NCBI GenBank assembly: GCA_903842345.1
Contig: CAIMLR010000047.1
Location: 310,001-374,000, forward strand
Direction: 5' to 3'
Source: an uncultured Myxococcales bacterium
GTDB taxonomy: Bacteria; Myxococcota_A; UBA9042
Length of the DNA: 64,000 bases
A program made the translations under genes and the position numbers. Positions within the stretch are counted from its first letter, which is position 1, and each line of letters opens with the position of its first letter. The notes beneath the pieces were generated by a model. That model was not told the DNA's origin and ran no database searches. It was given only the letters and a program-made list of their open reading frames with translations. This document shows positions 44,974 through 54,602 of the stretch, piece after piece.

Positions 44974-45114
44974 GCTCGTCAAGGCGTCGGCCTTCAGCGA
45001 CCATCCGACTGGGCGGTGGCTCCTGGCGCGAGTGTTGCGTACGGGCCACATCGGCGGATGGGAAGCATTTGCATTTGCACATCAAATCGCGCGATCGGTT
45101 TGCCTGGCGGGGTC

Positions 45115-46431
45115 ATGAATCGCGTTGAGCACAAACGATGGTGGCGGCGAGCGCGATCGGCACGAAAGCGCCGTGTTCGGAACGGTTGGGTTCCGGACAG
45201 CGTCGAGGCATCCCGGTATCACCTGACCAAGACGTTCTGGGGGATGCGCGTTCCCGGCGTGAAGTATGTTGATGCGCACGGACGGGGGATCGGCGCGACG
45301 GGCCTAATCCAGATTCCGCGAGTGTTTTGTCTGGATGACGCGCCGGAAGAGACGCTGTTATTCCTCGAAGAATTGGCTCGCAACCTCAGGTCGACTCCTA
45401 CCCGAAACTTTCACATCAGCCACAAGAAGACGGAAAAAGTTGGACTCGGGGCCTCCTACCTGTTTGACAAGATTGTCCTCGACGCTGTCGCGTCGTGGCG
45501 GCGTCTTCGCCTCCCGTTCGCTCTCGGCGGGACGATCTCCAAAGTGAAGTCCGTAAATAACTTCCTTTTGGCATTTGGGTGGTTCCGGCAGATCGGACTC
45601 GACACGGTCGGGATGGCAAATGTCGACCATGACTACGAACGGCGTTTCGTGTCGTTTCTCCGCCCCGGGTCGTCGATCGACCCGTACGACAAGGGTCTTG
45701 CCACTTACGAGCTCGTTGGATACTTTGATTCCTGCTTGAAACACAATGGGCGGCAGCTTACTCCGCAGGGGCGACGACGCTTGCTCGATGCCATCGGTGA
45801 GTTGATCTGCAACGCTGAGCAGCATGCCGGTGTTACACCTGCCCACTGGGTTGCACTAGGGTGTTACAGCAAAGAATTGAACGAGTGCCGTTTTTCGATC
45901 CTAAACAAAGGCCAAACAATCACCCAGAGCTTGTGGAGCGAGGACTCGACCGCGCGTAGCGCGCTGACTTACATCGTCGAGACCCAGAAGCCCGAGTTTC
46001 GCGACCGTCTGATGGAATGGATCCGGACACGGAAGCATGAATCGTACTTTAACGAGGCGACGTGGACGGTTTTCGCCCTGCAAGAAGGTGTGAGCTCCAA
46101 GCGGACTGACGAAGGCTCGGGTGAAACTCGCGGCAAGGGATTCATGGATGTGATTGAGTTCATTGAGCAAGTTTCGGATGCCGTGCGGGAACGAACAGTC
46201 ACAATCTTGTCGGGTAATGCGCAAGTGAAGATCGACTACGAATATCCAGTTTTCTGGACTAAACTTCCCGAGGGAGCCGATGTTCGACGGATCGCCTTCA
46301 ACGAGGCCAAAGATCTGCTCGCTCCTCATGACAACCGCAAAGTGCGGATTCTCAATAATTTTCACGGCGGGACGGTCATCTCCGGGGCCTTCCGTTTTCG
46401 AAGTGACTATCTAACGAATGAGGCAAAGTAG
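45115..46431 (+). CDS. GHKL (histidine-kinase-like) ATPase
   Basis: 438 residues. The C-terminal half has GHKL features: the N box LLDAIGELICNAEQHAG (E229, N233, H237), a FSILNKGQTI strand and a G-rich lid GSGETRGKGFMDV (334-346). No histidine-phosphorylation or sensor domain is recognised; the N-terminus is basic and unfamiliar. Such ATPases paired with STAS-like proteins recall SpoIIAB/SpoIIAA-type partner switching. The ATG at 45115 follows GGCGGGG. The next two genes are tightly coupled to it, forming a three-gene unit inserted between DUF4391 and the methyltransferase. Confidence 0.7.
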   Translation: MNRVEHKRWWRRARSARKRRVRNGWVPDSVEASRYHLTKTFWGMRVPGVKYVDAHGRGIGATGLIQIPRVFCLDDAPEETLLFLEELARNLRSTPTRNFHISHKKTEKVGLGASYLFDKIVLDAVASWRRLRLPFALGGTISKVKSVNNFLLAFGWFRQIGLDTVGMANVDHDYERRFVSFLRPGSSIDPYDKGLATYELVGYFDSCLKHNGRQLTPQGRRRLLDAIGELICNAEQHAGVTPAHWVALGCYSKELNECRFSILNKGQTITQSLWSEDSTARSALTYIVETQKPEFRDRLMEWIRTRKHESYFNEATWTVFALQEGVSSKRTDEGSGETRGKGFMDVIEFIEQVSDAVRERTVTILSGNAQVKIDYEYPVFWTKLPEGADVRRIAFNEAKDLLAPHDNRKVRILNNFHGGTVISGAFRFRSDYLTNEAK

Positions 46432-46432
46432 T

Positions 46433-46804
46433 ATGGCCTGCACGATTGACATCAAAGATTATGTCCCGCAGCACGTGCCCGTGCTCGTCGGCCGAAAGAA
46501 CGGCGAGACACTCGTGGAGAAGCTTGCTGCCAAGGGCATCACGTGGAATGCGCTAGAAGCCACCGAGGATACGATTGAAATCATCGTGCCAGAACGCATC
46601 GAGACTATGAACGGTTCATATTTTCTAGGTGCATGGGGGAATCGGGTTCGCGCACTGGGCGGGGCCGCGGCGTTCTTTGCCAAGTACCACTTCCATGCGT
46701 CGCCGCACATCGTCGACGCGATTCACCTTCACGCAGAACGGGCGATGGTCATGGGGAGCCAGGTGGACATCCTGCTCGCCAAAGGTGAGGGAAAAGATGG
46801 CTAA
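46433..46804 (+). CDS. STAS-like DUF4325-type protein
   Basis: 123 residues. The pattern (QHVPVLVGRKNGETLVEKL near the start, then a long amphipathic region with MNGSYFLGAWGNRVRALG and VDAIHLHAERAM) fits the STAS-like DUF4325 family that is commonly encoded beside GHKL ATPases. The ATG at 46433 is 1 base after the ATPase stop, with GAGG upstream; an in-frame ATG at 46418 overlaps the ATPase. It overlaps the following gene by 8 bases. It is probably the regulatory partner of the ATPase. Confidence 0.6.
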   Translation: MACTIDIKDYVPQHVPVLVGRKNGETLVEKLAAKGITWNALEATEDTIEIIVPERIETMNGSYFLGAWGNRVRALGGAAAFFAKYHFHASPHIVDAIHLHAERAMVMGSQVDILLAKGEGKDG

Positions 46805-47462
46805 CCCTCCTACCGGAGTCACACTTCGGCCACCCGACCATGCGACTTGTGTAGTTCAACAGACCGCGCCTGACCACTTCTGGGGCCTGCCGCCAGCAGT
46901 CGCGGGTGCCGTGATCACGCTGTTCGCAAACCTGGCTTTCCTGATCATCAGCTACAAGCTGACGAGGGGCGGAAAGTACGATGACCGACGCTACGATGCC
47001 GAGCTGGAACGCTTCAAGGGCCTTGTCGGGATCGGACTGACCAAATATCTCGAAATAATTCGACAAATCGACACCCATTTTGAGGCGTTGCTGCGAGAGG
47101 CTTCCCTTCCGCTGACGGACATCCTCAAAGCCAAGCACAGGACTTTCGACGAGTTGTACGCGCTAGATTCTGATTTTCGCGACTCGACATTGCGCTTGGC
47201 GAGGGTTTATTCCGCGAAACTTCATGCAGAGCTGGAGACGAGATGGGAATCGTATGTCGACCAAACGACGGAGGCGTTGGCAAGCGTTACGAACGTACCG
47301 CAGCAACACCGGATCCCTCGTCAAACTCATTCGGGGAACTCGGACAGGTTTCTGGGCGATGTCTCTGCGATTCTCTCTCGATACGAACCGCATCGCTCTG
47401 ATGCGCCATCGACTTGGCAAAGGATTACGTCATGGTTCCGGTCCAAAAAGACGACCCGCTAA
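46797..47462 (+). CDS. Single-pass membrane protein, putative effector of the GHKL/STAS unit
   Basis: 221 residues with one clear transmembrane segment (about residues 33-53, PAVAGAVITLFANLAFLIISYKL in composition), a short N-terminal outside part and a long helical cytoplasmic part rich in Arg/Glu/Asp. The start overlaps the STAS-like gene, and the stop is 2 bases before the methyltransferase start. Small membrane proteins in such units often act as membrane-damaging effectors in abortive infection, but nothing in the sequence proves it here. Confidence 0.55.
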   Translation: MANPPTGVTLRPPDHATCVVQQTAPDHFWGLPPAVAGAVITLFANLAFLIISYKLTRGGKYDDRRYDAELERFKGLVGIGLTKYLEIIRQIDTHFEALLREASLPLTDILKAKHRTFDELYALDSDFRDSTLRLARVYSAKLHAELETRWESYVDQTTEALASVTNVPQQHRIPRQTHSGNSDRFLGDVSAILSRYEPHRSDAPSTWQRITSWFRSKKTTR

Positions 47463-47464
47463 CA

Positions 47465-49414
47465 ATGTCGGCGGACGTGAGTGCGCACAACGTCGACGCT
47501 CTGCGCGCGCTGTTCCCCGACGCCTTCATTGAAGGGCACATCGACTTCGACGTGCTCAAGCAGCTGCTGGGCGGCGCCGTAGACGAACGGGACGAGAAGT
47601 ACGGGCTGAACTGGCACGGCAAGCGCAAGGCGCGGCAGATCGCGCTGACGCCTTCGACGGGCACGCTGCGACCGTGCCCTACCGAGAGCGTCGACTGGGA
47701 CACGACGCAAAATCTGATGATTGAAGGCGATAACCTGGAGGTGCTCAAACTGCTGCAGAAGAGCTACGCCAGGCAGGTTAAGCTCATCTACATCGACCCG
47801 CCGTATAACACTGGCAACGATTTTGTTTACCCGGACGACTTCCAGGACAGCATCAAGAACTACCTCGAGCTGACGGGTCAAGTCGATGGACAGGGTCGCC
47901 GGATTGGCACGAACACCGAGGCGTCCGGGCGGTTTCACACAGACTGGTTGAACATGATGTATCCGCGGCTGCGGACATGTCGGCAGCTGCTCTCGTCGGA
48001 CGGCGCGATCTTCGTTTCGTGCGACGATTCGGAGAACGCCAATCTCCGGCAGGCCCTTGACGACGTCTTTGGCCCGGAGAACTTTGTTGCGCAGTTCGTC
48101 TGGCGTTCACGCCAGTTTACTGACGCGCGCGCAGTCACGAACGTCTCGACGGATCACGAGTACCTTCTTTGTTACGCGCGCGACTCCGGCTTCGCCATGA
48201 GAGGTGTCGAACGCGACGAGTCGAAGTTCGCGAATCCGGACAACGACTCACGGGGGCCGTGGATGAGCCGGAGTCTCCTCGGGCTGGCAACACGTGAGCA
48301 ACGTCCGAACCTTCACTACGACATTGTCGAGCCGGGAAGTGGCCGGCGATTTCCGCCAAACCCATCGACTGGATGGCGTTATTCGCCGGACAAGATGCAG
48401 TCCCTGATCGCGCAAGGGTGCGTTCTCTTTCCGTCCAAGGACGATGGACGACCGCGCGAGAAGAAGTTTCGGAAGGACATGAACTCAGAGTTCATCGCCT
48501 TCAGGAGCATCGTAGAGGGCACCTACACCGCCGATGGGACGCAGGAAATCCGCGCTCTATTCGGGGCCGAAGTTTTCAGCTATCCGAAGCCGGTCGAGTT
48601 GGTCCGCAAGGTGGTACAACAGGTTGCCGGCGAGTACGACACCGTCATGGACTTCTTCGCCGGATCGGGCACGACTGGGCAGGCGGTTCTCGAGCAAAAC
48701 GCCGCAGACGGTGGTCGACGGCGCTACGTCCTTGTGCAGTTGCCTGAGCCACTCGACCCGCGGAACAAGGACCAGGAAACCGCGGCGATGTACTGTGACA
48801 AGCTGGGCCGCCCTCGTAGTATCGCGGAACTGACAAAAGAACGCCTCCGTCGCGCCAGCGCGAAGATTGGCAGCGCACTGTTGAGCCCAAAGCAGCCCCC
48901 AAAGACTCCTGACTTGTTCGCGGCGACCGAGCCCGTCAAGCCACCACCCGACCTCGGCTTCCGGGTCTTCAAGCTCGCCACCAGCAACATCCAAGCGTGG
49001 GCCCCTGACCGCACCGACATTGCCGGCTCACTCGAAGCCGCCGCAGACCACCTGAAGCAGGACCGCACCGAGCAGGACATCCTGTATGAACTGCTGCTCA
49101 AGCGCGGCCTCGACCTCTGCGTGCCCGTGGAGAGCCGGACCATCGCCGGCAAGCAGGTCCATGCTATCGGCGCCGGCGTGCTCATGACCTGTCTCGCCAC
49201 GCACATCAGCCGCGCCGACGTGGAGCCGCTGGCCATGGGCATCGTCGCCTGGAACAAGGAACTGAACCCCGCGGGCGACGTGCAGGTCATCTTCCGCGAC
49301 AGCGCCTTCGTGGACGACGTCGCCAAGAGCAACCTCACGGCCATCCTCTGCCAGTGCAGCCTGGACGACAAAGGCATCCCGCGGCTGAGCGAGAAGAGCA
49401 TCCGGAGCATCTGA
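47465..49414 (+). CDS. Type III restriction-modification methyltransferase (Mod)
   Basis: 649 residues. The order of motifs is beta-class: the catalytic DPPYNTGNDF (111-120) precedes the SAM-binding DFFAGSGTTG (396-405), as in type III Mod enzymes. The opening NVDALRALFPDAFIEGHIDFDVLKQLLG is the usual Mod N-terminus, and the middle RSRQFTDARAV region would be the target-recognition domain. It methylates adenine in an asymmetric site and supplies specificity to Res. The ATG at 47465 is favoured over upstream in-frame starts that overlap the membrane-protein gene. The stop shares its last base with the ATG of RhuM. Confidence 0.92.
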   Translation: MSADVSAHNVDALRALFPDAFIEGHIDFDVLKQLLGGAVDERDEKYGLNWHGKRKARQIALTPSTGTLRPCPTESVDWDTTQNLMIEGDNLEVLKLLQKSYARQVKLIYIDPPYNTGNDFVYPDDFQDSIKNYLELTGQVDGQGRRIGTNTEASGRFHTDWLNMMYPRLRTCRQLLSSDGAIFVSCDDSENANLRQALDDVFGPENFVAQFVWRSRQFTDARAVTNVSTDHEYLLCYARDSGFAMRGVERDESKFANPDNDSRGPWMSRSLLGLATREQRPNLHYDIVEPGSGRRFPPNPSTGWRYSPDKMQSLIAQGCVLFPSKDDGRPREKKFRKDMNSEFIAFRSIVEGTYTADGTQEIRALFGAEVFSYPKPVELVRKVVQQVAGEYDTVMDFFAGSGTTGQAVLEQNAADGGRRRYVLVQLPEPLDPRNKDQETAAMYCDKLGRPRSIAELTKERLRRASAKIGSALLSPKQPPKTPDLFAATEPVKPPPDLGFRVFKLATSNIQAWAPDRTDIAGSLEAAADHLKQDRTEQDILYELLLKRGLDLCVPVESRTIAGKQVHAIGAGVLMTCLATHISRADVEPLAMGIVAWNKELNPAGDVQVIFRDSAFVDDVAKSNLTAILCQCSLDDKGIPRLSEKSIRSI

Positions 49415-50505
49415 TGACGACGGACGCGGCGCGCGGCACTGGCGAGATCCTTATCTACGCGACTGAGGACGGGCGTACGCGCGTCGAGTGCCGCTTTGAC
49501 GGTGCGACCATCTGGCTGACGCAGGCGCTGATGGCGGACCTGTTCCAGACGACGCCGCAGAACATTACGCTGCACCTGCGTGCGCTTTTCGCGGATGGCG
49601 AAGTCGATGAGGCGGCAACCTGTAAGGAATACTTACAAGTTGCCCAGGAGGGCGCGCGCGAGGTCCGGCGCAGCGTCAAGCACTACAATCTCGATGCCAT
49701 TCTGGCAGTTGGCTACCGCGTGCGGTCTGTCCGCGGCATGCAGTTCCGCCGGTGGGCCACCGAGCACCTGCGCGAGTACCTGGTGAAGGGCTTCACCATG
49801 GACGACGAGCGGTTGCGCAACCCGCCCGTGCGCGGCCTGGGCGTGCCGGACTACTTCGACGAGCTGCTGGAGCGCATCCGCGACATCCGCGCCAGCGAGC
49901 GGCGGATGTACCTGCGCGTGCAGGAGATCTTCACGATGGCGGCGGACTACGGCGCGTCGGCACCTGACACGACCGAGTTCTTCAAGGTCATGCAGAATAA
50001 GTTGCACTTCGCGACGACCGGCAAGACCGCGGCGGAGCTCATCGCCGAACGCGCCGACCACACGCTGCCGAACATGGGGCTGACGAACTTCAAGGGCAGC
50101 ACGGTGCGCAAGGCCGACGTCGGCACCGCCAAGAACTACCTGCAGCAGGACGAGATCTCGGCGCTGAACCTCATCGTGGGCATGTGGCTGGACTTTGCTG
50201 ACGACCAGGCCCGCCGCCGCAAGCAGATCTTCCTGCGCGACTGGGAGACCAAGCTGGACGAGTTCCTGCGCTTCAACGAGCGTGGCGTCCTGCGCAACGC
50301 CGGCACCGTCAGCAACAAGGACGCCACGGCGAAGGCGGAGGCCGAGTACGCCGCATTCTCGGAGCAGCGCCGGACATGGCTTGAAGCACAAGGTGCTGAG
50401 CATGCCGTACACGCCCTGGAAGACGCGGCCAAGGCGCTACCCGCCCGTCGGGCTGCCAGTGTGGCGAAAGCGGGCAGCAAGCCCAAGGAAGGCCGTAAAC
50501 CGTGA
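49414..50505 (+). CDS. RhuM-family protein
   Basis: 363 residues. The N-terminal IWLTQALMADLFQTTPQNITLHLRALFADGEVDE and KHYNLDAILAVGYRVRSVRGMQFRRWATEHLREYLVKGF match the RhuM family, first noted on a Salmonella pathogenicity island and often found between mod and res genes. Its exact role is unknown. The start overlaps mod by one base and the end overlaps res (GTGA), so all three are translationally coupled. Confidence 0.85.
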   Translation: MTTDAARGTGEILIYATEDGRTRVECRFDGATIWLTQALMADLFQTTPQNITLHLRALFADGEVDEAATCKEYLQVAQEGAREVRRSVKHYNLDAILAVGYRVRSVRGMQFRRWATEHLREYLVKGFTMDDERLRNPPVRGLGVPDYFDELLERIRDIRASERRMYLRVQEIFTMAADYGASAPDTTEFFKVMQNKLHFATTGKTAAELIAERADHTLPNMGLTNFKGSTVRKADVGTAKNYLQQDEISALNLIVGMWLDFADDQARRRKQIFLRDWETKLDEFLRFNERGVLRNAGTVSNKDATAKAEAEYAAFSEQRRTWLEAQGAEHAVHALEDAAKALPARRAASVAKAGSKPKEGRKP

Positions 50506-53490
50506 AGCTGCACTTCGAAGCCGACCTCGACTACCAGCAGGCCGCCATCGCGTCTGTTGTCGACCTGTTCCGCGGGCAGGAGATTTGCCGCACCGAGTTC
50601 ACCGTCACGGCGCAGGCCGGTGTGCCGCTTCTCGAGGCCACGGGTGTCGCCGAAAACGTCATGGGCATCGGCAACCGGCTGCAGCTGCTGGACGACCAGA
50701 TCCGCGCCAACCTGCACGGCGTGCAACTGCGCAATGGCCTCGCGGCGTCCAGCAGCCTGGCGTCCGGCGACTTTACTGTCGAGATGGAGACCGGCACCGG
50801 CAAGACCTACGTCTACCTGCGCACCATCTTCGAGCTCAACCGCCAGTACGGCTTCACCAAGTTCGTCATCGTCGTGCCCAGCGTCGCCATCAAAGAGGGC
50901 GTGTACAAGACCCTTGAAATCACGCAGGACCACTTCCGCAGCCTGTACGCTGGCGTGCCGTTCGAGTTCTTCCTGTACGACTCCAGCAAGCTCGGCCAGG
51001 TGCGCAACTTCGCCAGCAGCCCGAACATCCAGGTCATGGTGATGACGGTCGGCGCCATCAACAAGAAGGAAGTCAACAACCTGTACAAGGACAGCGAGAA
51101 AATCAACGGCGAGAAGCCCATCGACCTGATTCGCTCCACCCTGCCCATCCTCATCGTCGACGAGCCGCAGAGCGTGGACGGCGGTTTGGAAGGTCGCGGC
51201 AAGGAAGCGCTGAGCGCGATTGGGGCCGCTGTGCACGCTGCGCTACTCGGCGACGCACGTGGCGAAGCACCACATGCTGTACCGCCTGGACGCGGTCGAC
51301 GCGTACGAGCATAAGCTGGTCAAGCAAATCGAAGTGGCGGCGCTGCAGGTCGAGGGCGGGCACAACAACGCGTACATCAAGCTCGTGTCGACCAGCAATA
51401 AGGGCGGCACGATCAGCGCGCGCCTGGAGCTGGACGTCCAGCAAGGCAAGGCTGTCAGCCGGCAGCTCGTGACGGTGGAGCAAGGGGACGATCTGGCGGA
51501 CCTCACGGGGCGCGCCGTCTACGACAACTGGCGCGTGGACGACATCAGCTGTCGCGCCGGAGACGAGCACGTCGAGCTGAGCAAGCACGAACATCCGCTG
51601 CGTGTGGGCGAGGTTGTCGGCGGCGCGGATGAGGACGAAATCAAGCGGCACATGATTCGCCGCACGATTCGCGAACACCTGGAGAAGGAACTGCGGCTGC
51701 GGCCACAGGGCATCAAGGTGCTGAGCCTGTTCTTCATCGACGCCGTCGCGAACTACCGCACCTACGACGCGGACGGCCAGCCGCAGAAGGGCAAGTTCGC
51801 CACGATGTTCGAGGCGGAGTATCGCAAGGCCGCGAAGGACAGTCGGTACAACGACTTGTTCAAGGGCGTGGACTTGAGCGCCGACGCTGCCGAGGTCCAC
51901 GACGGCTATTTCTCGATCGACAAGGCGGGCCATGTCAGCGACACGGCCGAGAACAACGAGGCGGGCCGGCAGAGCGCGGAGCGCGCCTACAACCTGATTA
52001 TGAAGGACAAAGAGAAGCTGCTGAGCATGGACACCAAGCTCAAGTTCATCTTCTCGCACTCGGCTCTTCGCGAGGGCTGGGACAATCCGAACGTCTTCCA
52101 GATCTGCGTGCTGCGCGACATCGGCACAGAGCTGCGCCGCAGACAGGTCATCGGCCGCGGCCTGCGCCTGTGCGTCAACCAGGCCGGCCAGCGCGTGCGC
52201 GGGTTCGATGTCAACACGCTCACAGTCGTGGCGCGCGAGAGCTACGAGGACTTCGCCAGGACGCTGCAGCACGAGATCGAGGAGAGCACCGGCATCCGCT
52301 TCGGCATCGTGGAGAAGCACCAGTTTGCCAACCTCCCGGTGGTCGGCGCCGACGGCACGACCGAGGCCCTGGGTGTGCAACAGTCCGAGTCGCTGTGGTA
52401 CCACCTCCGCGACACCGACCTCATCGACGGCCACGGCAAGGTGCAGGACAAGCTGCGCACGGCGCTCAAGGACGGCACGCTGGAGCTGCCAGAAGCCGTT
52501 GCGCCGCATGCCGCGGCCATCAAGGAACTGCTGCGCAAGCTCGCGGGGCGCCTGGACGTGAAGAACTCGGACGACCGCAAGCCCATCAAGACGCGGCGCG
52601 CCGTGCTGGACAGCGCCGAGTTCCAGGCGCTGTGGGACCGCATCAAGCACAAGACGACGTACCGCGTCGAGTTCGACAACGAGAAGCTCATCGCCGACTG
52701 CGCCAAGAAGTTGCAGGCGGCGCCGGACGTGACGCGGACGAAGCTGCACATGCGCAAGGCCGACATCGCGATCGGTCGCGGCGGCGTGGTGGCAAATGCG
52801 GTGGCGTTGAACGGCGAAGAGCACATCAACATGAACGCGGAGGCCGTCGACCTGCCGGACCTGCTGACCGAGCTGCAGGACAAGACCCAGCTCACGCGAC
52901 GCAGCCTGGTGCGCATCTTGACGGGCTGTCGACGGCTGGAGGACTTCAAGCGCAACCCGCAGCAGTTCATCGAGATCGCGGTGACGACCATCGTGCTTGC
53001 CAAACGGCACGCCCTAGTGGACGGCATCAAGTACCAGCGCATCGGTGAAGACGCCTACTACGCGCAGGAGTTGTTCGAGCAGCCGGAGCTCGCCGGCTAC
53101 CTGAAGCGCAACATCTTGGAGAACACCAAGAAGTCCGTGTACGAGGACGTCGTCTACGACTCGGCTGGCGTGGAGAAGTCGTTCGCGGAGCAGTTGGAGA
53201 GCAACGTTGCCGTCAAGGTGTACGCGAAGCTGCCGTCGTGGTTCCAGGTGCCGACGCCGCTGGGGACGTACAACCCGGACTGGGCGGTGCTGGTGCAGCA
53301 GGACGGCGGCGAGCGGCTGTACTTCGTCGTGGAGACGAAGGGCACGTTGTTCGCGGATGAGCTGCGGAAGGCCGAGGGCGCGAAGATCGAGTGCGGCAAG
53401 GCGCACTTCGCGGCGCTGGCGCAGGGGCATGATGCTGTGCGGTACATGCAGGCGACGAAGCTGGAGGATGTGTTGGCGGAGGTCGAGTGA
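50502..53490 (+). pseudogene. Type III restriction enzyme Res subunit, interrupted by a one-base frameshift
   Basis: The full product would be about 995 residues. The 5' part has Walker A METGTGKT (95-102) and Walker B IVDEPQSV (D220-E221). At the G run 51222-51225 (GGGG) the frame breaks. With one G fewer, translation continues through GPLCTLRYSATH into the remainder, which carries the helicase C-terminal motifs (ALREGWDNPNVFQICVLRDIG, RQVIGRGLRLCV) and the endonuclease site (NPDWAVL...FVVETKGT). The second frame is intact to the stop at 53490. So Res is either inactivated, subject to slippage, or the extra G is a sequencing error. Without it the system would methylate but not cut. Confidence 0.85.
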
Positions 53491-53632
53491 GCCGTCTGCG
53501 GTCCGGCAGGCTCGTCGACTGCGCGAATCGTGCGCGTCGGCGTCCGAAAGCCGGTCCATGTTGGCAAAAAAGCGACCGACCCGCTTCTTGACCTTGACCG
53601 CACTTCATGTTTATGTGAAGTTGTCGGCCACG

Positions 53633-54094
53633 ATGGCTGACGAACTGACATTCGAGATGCGCAAGGGGTCCCAAGTGACCATTGCTGCGTACGTCATGCC
53701 TGATAAGACAGTGCCAGTCCGGGACCTGATCAGGGATTGGGCGACGAGCCCGCACAAGCCGGAGAAGACCGCTGCACGTCACTACACGACGTCGTTCACG
53801 AAGCGCGCCGACGGCCAAAAACTGCTCGGCGAGGAGTTTCACGGTTTCAATGACGGAACAGAACTCGTCGAGTTCAAGCACCGCGGAACGAAAACACGGT
53901 TGCTCGGGTTCATGGACGGGAAAGTTCTCGTTGTGCACTACATCGTGTTCGGAAAAAAAGAAGATGAAATCGACCCAGGCGAGGTGGACCGCGCGGTGAA
54001 GCGCAGGAAAGAGTACTTTGACCGGAAGGCCGGTCCGCCCGGGACGGCAGGTCCGCATCTGAAGAGCGCAGGCAAACAAGGAGGTCGTCGATGA
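53633..54094 (+). CDS. higB: HigB/RelE-like toxin of a TAC system
   Basis: About 153 residues from ATG 53633; an ATG at 53558 is also in frame and would add 25 residues. The middle part (ELVEFKHRGTKTRLLGFMDGKVLVVHYIVFGKKEDEI) has the beta-strand pattern of RelE/HigB-type mRNA interferases (Gp49-like). It precedes an XRE-type antitoxin, which it overlaps by 4 bases (ATGA), and a SecB-like chaperone, the usual toxin-antitoxin-chaperone order. Function as a ribosome-dependent RNase is inferred from the family. Confidence 0.7.
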   Translation: MADELTFEMRKGSQVTIAAYVMPDKTVPVRDLIRDWATSPHKPEKTAARHYTTSFTKRADGQKLLGEEFHGFNDGTELVEFKHRGTKTRLLGFMDGKVLVVHYIVFGKKEDEIDPGEVDRAVKRRKEYFDRKAGPPGTAGPHLKSAGKQGGRR

Positions 54095-54582
54095 TGGAAA
54101 AGACGGAGAAACGGAACGATTGGCTGGAAGAACTTTGGGCTTCCGATCCGGAACTCGCTGACTTCGGTGAGGAAGAGGATTACGGGTACGCGTTCATTCG
54201 CAAGGTCTCCGAAGAACTCGAACGGCGTGGACTGCGCCGTTCCGATTTGGCCACCAAGATGGGGCGCAGTCCGTCTTTTGTCACCCAGGTCATGGCGTCG
54301 GGGCGGAACCTGACGGTGAAGACCATGGTCCGGCTCGTTCGGGCGTTGGACGGCAAGTTGGTTCTTGAAGCGGAGTTCCCGGTCGCTCAGCTCCAGGCCC
54401 CCGCCCAAGTCCAGATCGTCCAACATGAAGCTGGGGCTTGGTACGTGAGATCCACTTTGTCTCACGGGTCGGACATGGCGGACACCGCCATAGGTCGATC
54501 CATGCGCCCGTCGACGTACGGACTCATGGATCGGCCTATGGCGGGACAAGATCAGGACGCCGACGAGTACGTCAGCTGCTAG
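54091..54582 (+). CDS. higA: HigA-like XRE-family antitoxin
   Basis: 163 residues. A classical helix-turn-helix is at about residues 45-90 (ELERRGLRRSDLATKMGRSPSFVTQVMASGRNLTVKTMVRLVRAL). The long C-terminal extension of about 65 residues could be the chaperone-addiction region through which SecB-like proteins control antitoxin stability; that is inferred. Overlap with the toxin gene shows coupled translation. It should bind the toxin and repress the operon. Confidence 0.8.
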   Translation: MMEKTEKRNDWLEELWASDPELADFGEEEDYGYAFIRKVSEELERRGLRRSDLATKMGRSPSFVTQVMASGRNLTVKTMVRLVRALDGKLVLEAEFPVAQLQAPAQVQIVQHEAGAWYVRSTLSHGSDMADTAIGRSMRPSTYGLMDRPMAGQDQDADEYVSC

Positions 54583-54602
54583 AAGTAACTGAAAGGATTA
54601 TA

